From NCBI RefSeq assembly GCF_040947875.1, contig NZ_JBFRXN010000003.1, positions 930,001-994,000 of the forward strand: a DNA stretch of 64,000 nt, in the 5' to 3' direction. Positions 50,625 through 63,229 of the stretch are shown in pieces (positions within the stretch are counted from its first letter, which is position 1; every line of letters begins with the position of its first letter). The notes beneath the pieces are model-generated. The model worked only from the letters and a program-made list of their open reading frames with translations. It was not told where the DNA came from and ran no database searches. The DNA comes from Pseudomonas sp. MYb118 (GTDB taxonomy: Bacteria; Pseudomonadota; Gammaproteobacteria; Pseudomonadales; Pseudomonadaceae). The translations under genes and the position numbers were made by a program.

Positions 50625-52357
50625 GCGATCTGTGGCCGTACTGGTTCCGCCCTTTGTGGCTGTTGGTGGTGCCGCTGCTGGGCTGGTTGCTCTGGCAGCT
50701 GTGGCATCGGCAAAAACGCGTCGGGCGCTGGCAGATGATCCTGCCGCCGGCCTTCCACGCCGCCTTGCTCAGTGGCGGCAACGGGCGCAACAGCAAATTG
50801 CCCTGGGTGGCGCTCGGCATCGCCTGGTTGATCACTGTTCTGGCACTGCTGGGCCCAAGCTGGCAGCGGGTCGAACAAAACAGCCAGAAACCCGCCGATC
50901 CGCTGGTGGTGATTCTGGAACTGACGCCGGAAATGCTCGCCACCGACGTCACGCCCAACCGCCTGGAACAGGCCCGGCGCAAACTGTTGGACCTGCTGCA
51001 AAACCGCAGCGATGCGCAGACCGCCATCGTCGTCTACGCCGGCAGCGCGCACACGCTGGTGCCGCTGTCGGATGACCTGGCGACCAGTCGCAACCTGCTG
51101 GATGCCCTGAAACCGTCACTGATGCCCCAGTCCGGTCATCGCGCCGATCTGGCGGTGACCAAGGCGCTGGGCTTGTTGCATCAGGGGGCACTGGGTGACG
51201 GCAGGATTCTGCTGATCGGCTCGTCCCTCAATGAGCTGGAGCGCGAAGGCATCCAGCAGGCGCTGGACGGCAAATCGACCCAGTTTCTGATGCTCGGCGT
51301 CGGCACCGCCGAAGGTTCGCCCATCACCCAGGAAGACGGCAGTTTCCTCAAGGACGATCAGGGCGCGATCCTGGTGCCGCATCTGGATGAACCGAGCCTG
51401 AAAGCCTTCGTCAATGGCCTGGGTGGCCGCTATCGCCATGCGCGCCTGGAAGATGCCGACCTGCGTGGCCTGGGCCTGCTCAGTGGCCCGCGCAGCCTGC
51501 GCGACGACGGTCAGACCCTGCGCCTGGATACCTGGGCCGATCAGGGCTACTGGCTGTTGTTGCCGCTGTTGCTGCTGGCCGCCTGCGCCGGCCGACGCGG
51601 CTGGTTGTTCTGCCTGCCACTGCTGTTTGCGCTGCCGCAGCCGAGTTACGCGTTCGAGTTCAAGGACCTGTGGTTGCGCCCCGATCAGCAGGGCCTGCAC
51701 CTGCTCAAGCAAAAGCGCCCGGCCGAAGCGGCCCGACATTTCGACGATCACCAGTGGCAAGGCGTGGCGCTTTACGAAGCCGGCGACTACAGTGGCGCCG
51801 CCCAGCGCTTCGCCGAAGGCAACGACGCCCACGCCCACTACAATCGAGGCAACGCGCTGGCCAAAAGCGGTGAACTGGACGCCGCGCTGGATGCCTACGA
51901 ACAGGCACTGGAGCTGCAACCGGATCTGCGCCCGGCATTGACCAACAAGGCCGTCGTGGAAAACCTGCTGAAGCAGAAAAATGCGCCGAAACCGGCCGAA
52001 CCGGAAAAGCCCGACGAAGACCAAGCCCCAGGCCCGCAAGAAACACCACCGGGCGCGGCAACGCAACCGACGGACAGCGGCGAAGCGAAACCCGACACAC
52101 AGGCCGCCGCGCCAGACACACAGGACAGTGAAACCACGCCGCCACGGCCGGGCAGCAATGAAGTCCCCGGCAGCGAACTGGGCGACGAGCAAAGCACCAC
52201 CCCGCCGCTGCGTCCGGCCGACGATGCCATCGACGGCGAACAGCGCCAGGCTCTGGAGCAATGGCTGCGCAAGATCCCGGATGATCCCGGCGAACTGCTC
52301 AGGCGCAAATTCTGGTACGAACAGCAGCAATATCAGGATCAGGAAAAAACCCGATGA
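50621..52357 (+). CDS. BatB/BatC-like VWA plus TPR membrane protein
   Basis: 578 aa from the ATG at 50621 (MSDLWPYWFR) that overlaps the preceding stop. Two N-terminal helices are followed by a VWA domain (about 85-290). Its MIDAS position reads ILELTPEML in place of DxSxS, so metal binding is probably lost. A third hydrophobic segment comes next (about 309-335). A TPR pair follows (about 385-460: GDYSGAAQRFAEGNDAHAHYNRGNALAKSGELDAALDAYEQALEL), then a long Pro/Gln/Thr-rich acidic linker. The short C-terminal helix has EQWLRKIPDDPGELLRRKF, the standard BatC end. Confidence 0.92.
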   Translation: MSDLWPYWFRPLWLLVVPLLGWLLWQLWHRQKRVGRWQMILPPAFHAALLSGGNGRNSKLPWVALGIAWLITVLALLGPSWQRVEQNSQKPADPLVVILELTPEMLATDVTPNRLEQARRKLLDLLQNRSDAQTAIVVYAGSAHTLVPLSDDLATSRNLLDALKPSLMPQSGHRADLAVTKALGLLHQGALGDGRILLIGSSLNELEREGIQQALDGKSTQFLMLGVGTAEGSPITQEDGSFLKDDQGAILVPHLDEPSLKAFVNGLGGRYRHARLEDADLRGLGLLSGPRSLRDDGQTLRLDTWADQGYWLLLPLLLLAACAGRRGWLFCLPLLFALPQPSYAFEFKDLWLRPDQQGLHLLKQKRPAEAARHFDDHQWQGVALYEAGDYSGAAQRFAEGNDAHAHYNRGNALAKSGELDAALDAYEQALELQPDLRPALTNKAVVENLLKQKNAPKPAEPEKPDEDQAPGPQETPPGAATQPTDSGEAKPDTQAAAPDTQDSETTPPRPGSNEVPGSELGDEQSTTPPLRPADDAIDGEQRQALEQWLRKIPDDPGELLRRKFWYEQQQYQDQEKTR

Positions 52358-53994
52358 CCCGCTTCACCGCTTTTTTGGCCACCGCGCTGTTCTGGACCTT
52401 GCAGGCCCAGGCCGTGGAACTGGTCGCCAGTGTCGACCGTACTCGCCTGAATTCCGGCGAGACGGTCGAGCTGACCCTGGAATCCAACGATGTGACGCAG
52501 TTCGGCAAACCCGACCTGACGCCGCTGGAACCGCTGTTCGAGGTGCGCGGCACCCGCCAGGTCAACCAGTTGACCAGCATCAACGGCGACAGCCGCGCCA
52601 CCACCCGCTGGATCATCACCCTGTTGCCGCGCCAGAACGGCAGCGTGGTCATCGAGCCATTGAAACTGGGTGACGCCCAGACCCAGCCGATTACCTTGCA
52701 GGTGGTCGAGAGTGAAAAACAGGACAGCATCGGCAAGCGCGGGCCGGTGTTCATCGAAGCCAGCCTCGATCAGGCCAGCGTGTATGTACAGGCCCAGGCC
52801 CTGCTGACACTGCGCATCTACCACTCCGTGTCGCTGTACGACGACAGCAGCCTGACACCCTTGCAGATCCCCGACGCGCGGATCGAGCAATTGGGTGAGT
52901 CGCGCACCTACGAAAAGGACATCAACGGCCTGCGCCACGGCGTGATCGAGTTGCGCTATGCGATCTATCCGCAACACAGCGGCCAGTTGACCATTCCGGC
53001 GCAGATCTTCAGCGCCACCCTGGTGGATCCGCAACCGGCCCAGGACGTTGAAGCCCAGGTGCCGAAATCCGGCAAGCTGATGCGCGTCAGCTCCGAGAAA
53101 CTGCCGCTGACGGTCAAGGCCAAGCCCGCCAGCTATCCCGCGGATATGCCATGGTTGCCGGCGCGCAGCCTGAGCCTGAGCGAAAGCTGGAACCCGGAGC
53201 CGGACCACGCCCAGGTGGGCGACTCGCTGACCCGCAGCCTGACCCTGAAAGCCGAAGGCCTGGCCAGTTCACAACTGCCGCCGCTGCCAGCCACCGATGT
53301 CAACGGCCTGCGCCGCTATCCCGATCAGCCGGTGCTGGGCAACCAGAACAGCGAGCGCGGCCTGATCGGCAGCCGTGAAGACCGCGAGGCGCTGGTGCCG
53401 ACCCGCAGCGGCGACATCGAATTGCCGACGGTGGACGTGGTCTGGTGGAACACCTTCGAGGATCACCTGGAACACACCAGCCTGCCGGCGCGCACCCTGA
53501 ATGTGGCGAACAACCCGGGGCTGATCGTCGATACCCCGGCGGGGGTGACGCCGGTCGCCTCGACGGCGGACAGCGAAGCGCTGTGGTGGTGGAAGCTCAG
53601 TACCCTGGTGCTAGCCTGCACCACCCTGCTCGGCTTCGGCCTGTGGTGGCGCGCCCGCTGGCAACCGGCGATCCTGCGCGCCGCGCAAACCGGCCCGAGC
53701 CCCCGCACTGTGCTCGACGACCTCAAGCGCGCCTGCCAGGCCAACGACACCCACGCCACCCGCCAGGCCCTGGACGCCTGGGCCCGCCAGCAACCGGAAA
53801 CCCTGGCCGACATGGCCGCGCGCTTCGTGCCACTGTCCGATGCCCTGGACGGCCTCAACGGCGCGCTCTACAGCGAAAGCGGCCAGCACTGGCAGGGCGA
53901 AGAACTGTGGCGCGCCATCCGCACCATTCCGATGGCCGAGCGGACCCAGGACCCACTGGGCGACAGCGGGTTGCCGCCGCTTTATCCGAAATAG
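52354..53994 (+). CDS. BatD-like protein
   Basis: A 546-aa protein with a signal peptide (1-20, LFWTLQAQA-VE). Several immunoglobulin-like beta domains of the BatD/oxygen-tolerance family follow (VDRTRLNSGETVELTLES, GQLTIPAQIFSATLVDP, VGDSLTRSLTLKAEGL). A late membrane helix lies at about 413-432 (LSTLVLACTTLLGFGLWW), then a cytoplasmic tail. It overlaps the preceding gene by 4 nt and ends the operon. The complete set suggests a membrane complex that guards envelope integrity under stress. Confidence 0.93.
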   Translation: MTRFTAFLATALFWTLQAQAVELVASVDRTRLNSGETVELTLESNDVTQFGKPDLTPLEPLFEVRGTRQVNQLTSINGDSRATTRWIITLLPRQNGSVVIEPLKLGDAQTQPITLQVVESEKQDSIGKRGPVFIEASLDQASVYVQAQALLTLRIYHSVSLYDDSSLTPLQIPDARIEQLGESRTYEKDINGLRHGVIELRYAIYPQHSGQLTIPAQIFSATLVDPQPAQDVEAQVPKSGKLMRVSSEKLPLTVKAKPASYPADMPWLPARSLSLSESWNPEPDHAQVGDSLTRSLTLKAEGLASSQLPPLPATDVNGLRRYPDQPVLGNQNSERGLIGSREDREALVPTRSGDIELPTVDVVWWNTFEDHLEHTSLPARTLNVANNPGLIVDTPAGVTPVASTADSEALWWWKLSTLVLACTTLLGFGLWWRARWQPAILRAAQTGPSPRTVLDDLKRACQANDTHATRQALDAWARQQPETLADMAARFVPLSDALDGLNGALYSESGQHWQGEELWRAIRTIPMAERTQDPLGDSGLPPLYPK

Positions 53995-54014
53995 TTGTTG
54001 CCTGAACCAATGCA

Positions 54015-54633
54015 ATCGCGAGCAGGCTCGCTCCCACAGTGTGGTCAGTGTTCACATCATTTGTGTTCCAACCATGAACCTGTGGGAGCGGGCTTGCTCG
54101 CGAAGGGGCCCTGTCAGTCGCCAATGCTGTATCTGACACACCGCTATCGCGAGCAAGCCCGCTCCCACAGTGCGGTCAGTGTTCACACGATTTGTGTTCC
54201 AACCATGAACCTGTGGGAGCGGGCTTGCTCGCGAAGGGGCCGTGTCAGTCGCCAAATGTTGTGTCTGACACACCGCTTTCGCGGGCAAGCCCGCTCCCAC
54301 AGTGTGGTCAGTGTTCACACGATTTGTGTTCCAACCACGAACCTGTGGGAGCGGGCTTGCTCGCGAACGGGCCGTATCAGTCGCCAATGCTGTGTCTGAC
54401 AGGCCGCTATCGCGAGCAGGCTCGCTCCCACAGTGTGATCAGTGCTCTCACCATTTGTGTTCCAACCATGAACCTGTGGGAGCGGGCTTGCCCGCGAATG
54501 GGCCCTGTCAGTCGCCAATGCTGTATCTGACACACCGCTATCGCGAGCAAGCCCGCTCCCACAGGGTTACGGTTGACATACAGATCGTGGGAGCACTCAC
54601 CGCACTGTGGGAGCGAGCCTGCTCGCGATAGCG
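54015..54633. repeat. Tandemly amplified REPIN array (ten REP monomers)
   Basis: Ten REP cores of alternating orientation lie between batD and sbcD. REP cores in the forward sense start at 54080, 54211, 54343 and 54474, giving a 131-132-bp period in which both the doublet and its spacers (GTTCACACGATTTGTGTTCC and GTCAGTCGCCAATGCTGT) are repeated. The array is therefore a tandem duplication of one unit, not independent insertions. An extra monomer bounds each end. There is no gene in it. Confidence 0.93.
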
Positions 54634-54745
54634 CTCTCAAGATCACCTCGATTACCCCTGCCCACCGCTTTCCCCGTAAACTCCCACCCCTTTCGCCGCT
54701 GTCCATTTCCTCGCGGCCACGACCTTATTTCCTACGGAGTTCGCC

Positions 54746-55986
54746 TTGCGTCTGTTTCACACCTCCGACTGGCACCTGGGGCAAAACCTGCACGGCCAGG
54801 ATCGCGATTACGAGCACGGCTGTTTTCTCGAATGGCTGTTGCGCCAGCTCAAGGCCGACCAGCCTGACGTACTGCTGATCGCCGGCGACATCTTCGACAC
54901 GGTCAACCCGCCGGTCAAAGCCCAGGAGCGCCTGTACGATTTCATCGTCAGCGCCCACGAACAACAACCCAAGCTGACCATCGTGATGATCGCCGGCAAC
55001 CACGACTCCGGCTCGCGCATCGAACTGCCAGCACCGTTGATGCGCCGCCTGCGCACCCACGCGCTGGGTCGCGTGCTGTGGCTGGACGACGGCCAGCTCG
55101 ACGTCGAGCGCCTGCTGTTGCCGCTGCCGGACGCCAAGGGCAAGACCGTCGCCTGGTGCCTGGCGCTGCCTTTCCTGCGCCCGGCCGAAGTGACCGGCGC
55201 GCACCTGGGCGACGACTACCTGCGCGGCATCGGCCAGGTGCACGAATGGCTGATCGAAGCCGCCAACGCCAAGCGCAAGCGCGGCCAGGCGCTGATCGCC
55301 ATCAGCCACGCGCACATGGCCGGCGGCTCGGTGTCGGAAGACTCCGAGCGCAGCCTGATCATCGGCAACGCCGAAGCCCTGCCGGCCAGCCTGTTCGGGC
55401 CAAGCATCAGCTATGTCGCCCTGGGCCACCTGCACAAGCCGCAGAAGGTCAACGGCGAAACGCGGATTCGCTACAGCGGCTCGCCGATCCCGTTGTCCTT
55501 TTCCGAAATCGCCTACAAACACCAGATCCTCGACGTTCAGCTCGACGGCGACAAACTGGTCAGCGTCGAACCCAGGCTGATCCCCCGCGCCGTCAACCTG
55601 CAACGCCTCGGCCCGGCGCCACTGGCCGAAATCCTGCTGCAACTGACCGACCTGCCCAACGTCGACCTGCTGGCCGAAACCCAGCGTCAGCCGTGGCTGG
55701 AAGTGCGGGTACGCCTCGACGAGCCGCAACCGGACCTGCGCAATCAGGTGGAAACCGCCCTGCAAGGCAAGGCCGTGCGCCTGGTGCGCATCGCTGCCGA
55801 ATACGCCGGCAGCGGCAGCCGTGACGGCGTCGATGACGGCGCCGCGCTGATCGAGCTCGACCAACTGACGCCCCAGGAACTGTTCAGCCGTGCCTGGCAG
55901 GACAACTACGGCAGCGAGGTCGATGAGCAGACGCTGAAGGACTTCGCCGAGTTGCTGCAAGACGTACAGATGGAGGACGAGCAGCC

Positions 55987-55990
<4 letters not shown>
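54746..55990 (+). CDS. sbcD: Exonuclease subunit SbcD
   Basis: A 414-aa Mre11-type nuclease starting at TTG with ACGGAG upstream. All phosphoesterase motifs are present: HTSDWHLGQ, IAGDIFDT, IAGNHDSGSR, SHAHMAGG and YVALGHLHKPQ. The C-terminal capping domain (about 290-400) includes LLAETQRQPWLEVRVRLDEPQ. With SbcC it cleaves DNA hairpins and processes double-strand breaks. It overlaps sbcC by 4 nt. Confidence 0.96.
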
Positions 55991-59624
<3,634 letters not shown>

Positions 59625-59628
<4 letters not shown>

Positions 59629-60221
59629 TCACCCTGTACTCGTTCCGCCGCTGCCCGTATGCCATGCGTGCGCGCATGGCCCTGCGCTATAGCGGCGTGG
59701 CGCTGGACATCGTCGAAGTCAGCCTCAAGGCCAAGCCGGCCGAGATGCTGGCGTTGTCGAGCAAGGGTACGGTGCCGGTGTTGAACGTCGATGGAAAGGT
59801 GATCGATGAAAGCCTGGCGATCATGCACTGGGCCCTGGCGCAGCATGACCCGCAGGATTGGCGACTGTTGAATGACCCCGCCGGGCCTGCGGCCATCGCA
59901 GAGTTGATCGAGGAAAACGATCAGGTGTTCAAGCTGCACCTGAACCGCTACAAATACGCCGAGCGGTATCCGCAGCACCCGATGACGTTCTATCGCAGTG
60001 AGGGTGAGGTGTTCTTGGGCAAGCTCGAAGGCTTGCTGGAACAACGGGATTATTTGTTGGCAGACCAGCCGAGCCTGGCGGACGTGGCGCTGATGCCCTT
60101 CGTGCGCCAGTTCGCCCATGTGGACCGTGAGTGGTTCGGGCAGGCGCCTTATCCGAGGTTACAGCGCTGGTTGCAGGGGTTTCTCGATTCGGAGCTGTTT
60201 ACATCCATCATGAAAAAATGA
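59625..60221 (+). CDS. Glutathione S-transferase family protein
   Basis: A 198-aa GST-like protein. The N-terminal thioredoxin-like domain (about 1-75) has LYSFRRCPYAMRARMAL, with a CPYA motif as in SspA/omega-type enzymes, and the cis-Pro/gamma-Glu site GTVPVLNVDGKVIDESLAIMHW. The all-helical C-terminal domain (about 85-195) has the LADQPSLADVALMPFVRQF N-capping box. The Cys suggests glutaredoxin-like or dehydroascorbate-reductase-like rather than classic transferase activity. It overlaps sbcC by 4 nt; a REPIN follows. Confidence 0.92.
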
Positions 60222-60235
60222 CACCGCCCCCATAC

Positions 60236-60327
60236 CTGTAGGAGCGAGCTTGCTCGCGATGGCGGTGTGTCAGCCGGCACATATGTCGATTGATACACCG
60301 CCATCGCGAGCAAGCTCGCTCCTACAG
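60236..60327. repeat. REPIN doublet
   Basis: Inverted REP cores at 60236-60264 and 60299-60327 (CTGTAGGAGCGAGCTTGCTC type, ending GCGATGGCGG) are almost perfect mirror copies. Confidence 0.93.
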
Positions 60328-60349
60328 GGGGTAGTCGGCGATTCTCCAA

Positions 60350-60607
60350 TCAGGCAAACACCTCACACATCTGCAACACCGAGCAATCAATCTGGAACGG
60401 GCCGAAAAAATCCCCCTGGCGTTTAACCGGTGGATTGCCCGTCAGCAGGCCCATGGCCTTGGCGGTTTCGATGTTATGCGCCAGGTTGTGGTTGGCCTCT
60501 ATCGAGCGCGCCACACCCCCTGCCGAGCCCTGGCTGAAACCCAGCAGGGACGAACCATTGGTCATGAACGCCAGGAAGGCAATCACCCAGAGTCTGACCC
60601 CTTTCAT
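60350..60607 (-). CDS. Small secreted or membrane protein of unknown function
   Basis: An 85-aa protein. Residues 1-27 are hydrophobic with a basic start (MKGVRLWVIAFLAFMTNGSS), a signal or anchor. The remainder has two cysteines near the end (QIDCSVLQMCEVFA) and a NLAHNIETAKAMGLL helix. The start overlaps the stop of the upstream 70-aa gene (ATGA), so they form a two-gene unit. No family recognised. Confidence 0.65.
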   Translation of the reverse strand: MKGVRLWVIAFLAFMTNGSSLLGFSQGSAGGVARSIEANHNLAHNIETAKAMGLLTGNPPVKRQGDFFGPFQIDCSVLQMCEVFA

Positions 60608-60816
60608 ATGCCTGCCACTCCCGCCGCGTCAACGTGATCGACTACGGCGTTCTGCACGCGATGTTCGAACTGGATACCGGGGTGAGCGACCTGGATAGGT
60701 GCATCCATGTCGCGTTGCGATTGAGCCGAAAGGCTGACGACCAACACCAGCGCCACGTAAAGACCGATGGCCAGGTAGGCGCCGTATTTGGCTGAAGTAA
60801 GAATGCTGCTGGCCAT
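60604..60816 (-). CDS. Small single-pass membrane protein of unknown function
   Basis: A 70-aa protein with GGAGAATTCCATC before the ATG. One transmembrane helix at about 10-30 (YGAYLAIGLYVALVLVVSLSA) is followed by a polar 40-residue tail (MDAPIQVAHPGIQFEHRVQN). It is translationally coupled to the 85-aa gene downstream. No family recognised. Confidence 0.65.
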   Translation of the reverse strand: MASSILTSAKYGAYLAIGLYVALVLVVSLSAQSQRDMDAPIQVAHPGIQFEHRVQNAVVDHVDAAGVAGI

Positions 60817-60934
60817 GATGGAATTCTCCGTGGGCGTGTTTCAGTACCCACAGAATCAATCAAAAAAGCCGTAACAACCACTCAGCGTTATCCATAGTGA
60901 CCATCAGCTTTGTTGATCATTAAGCCAGTCTATT

Positions 60935-61060
60935 TCAGCCTTCGATAAAACTAATCATGCGCTCGCGGGCAGCGTCGGGCTCGCCGGGAATGGGCGTGTG
61001 TGCAGAGAGGATGGGGGAGGAATACAGACAAAGAAGTACTACGGCCAGACGCATCGCCAT
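60935..61060 (-). CDS. Very small predicted secreted peptide (41 aa)
   Basis: A short frame with AAAGGATCGACAGT in front of ATG. Residues 1-20 form a compact signal peptide (MAMRLAVVLLCLYSSPILSA). The remaining 21 residues are HTPIPGEPDAARERMISFIE plus a final Gly, so a mature peptide of about 21 aa would be exported. The size is below usual gene-calling limits. The ribosome-binding site and clean signal peptide are the only support; function unknown. Confidence 0.55.
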   Translation of the reverse strand: MAMRLAVVLLCLYSSPILSAHTPIPGEPDAARERMISFIEG

Positions 61061-61247
61061 ACTGTCGATCCTTTTATGTGAGCAGGAACTTCAGCGTGCA
61101 ATCTAATCGCAGTGGCCATGTGATATCAAGCGTTGCGCTGATAGCACGATGACATAGTCGCAAACGCGTTATGCAGGAGCGACATCACTCGGGTTTCAAT
61201 CAACGCAAGTGACTTCGCTCCTGCATAAAGGTTACAGGGCCGGGCTT

Positions 61248-61427
61248 TCAGGCTTGGGTCTTGTGATCCAGTGCCGCGTAGAAGTTGGCGCTTTGCTGCA
61301 GGTATTTCTGGGTGTAGCTCTGGGTGTGGGATTTCTTGTCGCTGACTTCCACGTTGGCGCTGGCTGGCAGAGCAACGGTCGCGGAGATGGCGGAAGCGGC
61401 GATGATGGAGAAGAGATTGAAGTTCAT
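61248..61427 (-). CDS. Small secreted protein of unknown function (59 aa)
   Basis: A short frame with GAGGAAACACCC before ATG. Residues 1-24 form a signal peptide (LFSIIAASAISATVALPASA). The mature part is polar and Gln/Ser/Tyr-rich (NVEVSDKKSHTQSYTQKYLQ, then QSANFYAALDHKTQA). This resembles the small DUF3613- or DUF4148-like exported proteins of pseudomonads in style, but no family can be named. Confidence 0.65.
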   Translation of the reverse strand: MNFNLFSIIAASAISATVALPASANVEVSDKKSHTQSYTQKYLQQSANFYAALDHKTQA

Positions 61428-61555
61428 GGGTGTTTCCTCGAAGTCAGTGGGCTTGCTTGCCGGTTAAGGCCGTGGAGCAAACTTAACTTTCGAGGCATCG
61501 GCGTTTGAAATCTTTTGTAGCACTAGCCAATATCATCGACATTAATAGAAAGCTA

Positions 61556-61578
61556 CAGGCCCCATCAACCGGGGCCTG
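61556..61578 (-). terminator. Probable terminator of the lactonase gene
   Basis: CAGGCCCC pairs with GGGGCCTG around GGTTGAT, read on the minus strand and followed by TAGCTTTCT. It begins 5 bp from the stop. The T run is short, so efficiency is uncertain. Confidence 0.6.
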
Positions 61579-61582
61579 CGGC

Positions 61583-62758
61583 CTATTGCCGCAGCAAAAA
61601 CTTCAGATCGCTTGGCGCGTCCATCGGCAGCTTTTGCACGGTTTTACCCAGCAGGCCGCTGCTGGGATCACGCTCCAGCACGACAATCTGGTTGCTCTTC
61701 TGATTGGCGATCAGCAGGAACTTGCCACTCGGGTCGAGGCTGAACTCCCGTGGGTGATCACCGTCCACGGAACGGCGTTGCAGCTCTTTGAGCTGTCCCG
61801 TCGCCCCGTCGATGGCAAACACCAGCAACTGGTTGGCAGTGCCACGGTTGCTGACGTAGAGGAACTTGCCATCGGTTGAGGCATGCAGCGCTGCGGCGGC
61901 CTTGTCCGACACCGGTTGCCCGGCGGCCAGCTCGACCATCTGCGTCTGCTTGAGCGTGCCGTTGCTGTAGTCGAACACCGCGACCTGGGCGCTCATTTCC
62001 ATGGTCAGCCAGGCGTGCTTGCCATCGGCGCTGAACAACAGATGCCGCGGGCCGCTGCCTGGCGGCAACTGCACGAAGGCTGGCTCGGCCGGCACCAGCG
62101 GCCTGTCCTTGTTGGCCTTGGGGTCGAAGTGATAGACAAACACCCTGTCGGCGCCCAGGTCGTTGGAGAACACGAAACGACCGTCCGGCGAAGACACCGT
62201 CGAATGCACATGCGCCGACATCTGCCGCTCGGGATTGACCCGGCTCGACGGATGGCTGCTCATCTGCACCACGGGCCTGAGCGTGCCATCGGCGCCCACC
62301 GGCAACACCGCCAGGGTGCCGCCCGGATCTTCGGACACCGAGTAATTGCTGACGAACAGGTGACTGGCGTCCGCGCTCAGGCTGGAATGCGTGGGCTCAT
62401 TGCCCAGGCTCTGCACCTGATTGATCAGGCTCAGTTGATGGCTCTTGGGGTCGATGGCAAAGCTGCTCACACGCCCAACCGGGTCCATCTGGCCCGGGCC
62501 GTTTTCGTTGACCACGTACAGGTGACGCTGATCCCTGGACAGGGTCAGCCAGGACGGGTTTTCGCTGTTGATCACTTGCAACGGCTTGGCCGCGAGCTGG
62601 CCACTGGCGCTGTCAAAACCCAGGCGATAAATGCCCTCGCTCTGCCCCGCCGTGTAGGAACCCACCAGCAGCTGATACTGATCGGCGTACGCCGCCTGCA
62701 CCCCCATGGCGCCGACACTGCCGGCCATCAGCAATGGCCAGAGCTTACGCATCCTCAT
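61583..62758 (-). CDS. Lactonase-family beta-propeller protein (YbhE type), exported
   Basis: 391 aa from the ATG at 62758 (MRMRKLW; GAGG 10 bp upstream). An ATG two codons later is also possible, and a longer frame to 62782 lies inside the upstream gene. A signal peptide (about 1-24, GSVGAMGVQAAYA-DQ) precedes a seven-bladed propeller of the 6-phosphogluconolactonase YbhE family: YQLLVGSYTAGQSEGIYRLGFD, NPSWLTLSRDQRHLYVVNE, GSGPRHLLFSADGKHAWLTMEM and HPREFSLDPSGKFLLIANQKS. Export to the periplasm argues against a role in the pentose pathway and for an extracytoplasmic lactone or sugar-lactone substrate. It overlaps the DUF5629-like gene by 14 nt. Confidence 0.9.
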   Translation of the reverse strand: MRMRKLWPLLMAGSVGAMGVQAAYADQYQLLVGSYTAGQSEGIYRLGFDSASGQLAAKPLQVINSENPSWLTLSRDQRHLYVVNENGPGQMDPVGRVSSFAIDPKSHQLSLINQVQSLGNEPTHSSLSADASHLFVSNYSVSEDPGGTLAVLPVGADGTLRPVVQMSSHPSSRVNPERQMSAHVHSTVSSPDGRFVFSNDLGADRVFVYHFDPKANKDRPLVPAEPAFVQLPPGSGPRHLLFSADGKHAWLTMEMSAQVAVFDYSNGTLKQTQMVELAAGQPVSDKAAAALHASTDGKFLYVSNRGTANQLLVFAIDGATGQLKELQRRSVDGDHPREFSLDPSGKFLLIANQKSNQIVVLERDPSSGLLGKTVQKLPMDAPSDLKFLLRQ

Positions 62759-63038
62759 GCTCGTCATCCTCGTTGTCGCCACCGGTGGCGTCCAGGCACA
62801 CCAGGCGATGCTCGCCGGACTCGCCGGTGATCAGCCAGCTCTGCAGGCTCGCATCGAACGTCGCCGCCTCGATCTGCGCCATGCTGAACACCCAACGCTT
62901 GAGCGCACGGCCGTCCATGCATTCGATGTGCAGGTGATCTTCTTCATCGAGGGAAAAGTCGAAGGCGTGCAGCCCGTCGATTTCCAGCATGTCACAGGTT
63001 TCGAGGGCGGCGAGCAAGGTGTTGGGTACGGCAGTCAT
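62745..63038 (-). CDS. Small conserved protein, DUF5629-like
   Basis: 97 aa from the ATG at 63038 (MTAVPNTLLA). It is soluble and acidic, with a compact alternating pattern (LETCDMLEIDGLHAFDFSL, HIECMDGRALKRWVFSMAQI, LQSWLITGESGEHRLVCLD) and an Asp/Glu-rich tail. It resembles a pseudomonad-specific DUF5629-type family; the name is a tentative recollection. It is co-transcribed with the lactonase. Confidence 0.7.
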   Translation of the reverse strand: MTAVPNTLLAALETCDMLEIDGLHAFDFSLDEEDHLHIECMDGRALKRWVFSMAQIEAATFDASLQSWLITGESGEHRLVCLDATGGDNEDDEHEDA

Positions 63039-63116
63039 GGCAGTCAGTCTTTGAGTTGAAAGGGGCAATGATAGCTTATTGAGCCAAACCCCTTTCACAA
63101 ACACCACACAATCCCT

Positions 63117-63206
63117 TGTGGGAGCGAGCCTGCTCGCGATGGCGGTGTGTCAGTCAAAATAATGTGGTCTGACACACCCTCATCGCGAGCAGGCTCGCTC
63201 CCACAG
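63117..63206. repeat. REPIN doublet
   Basis: Inverted REP cores at 63117-63143 and 63181-63206 lie between the aldehyde dehydrogenase stop and the DUF5629-like gene. Confidence 0.92.
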
Positions 63207-63229
63207 TTAACAGGTTTCGTGTTTAAACG

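Noticed and set aside
54015..54633. Regularly spaced repeats resembling a CRISPR array
   Set aside because: Repeats are REP hairpins in alternating orientation, the spacers are themselves repeated, and no cas gene is near.
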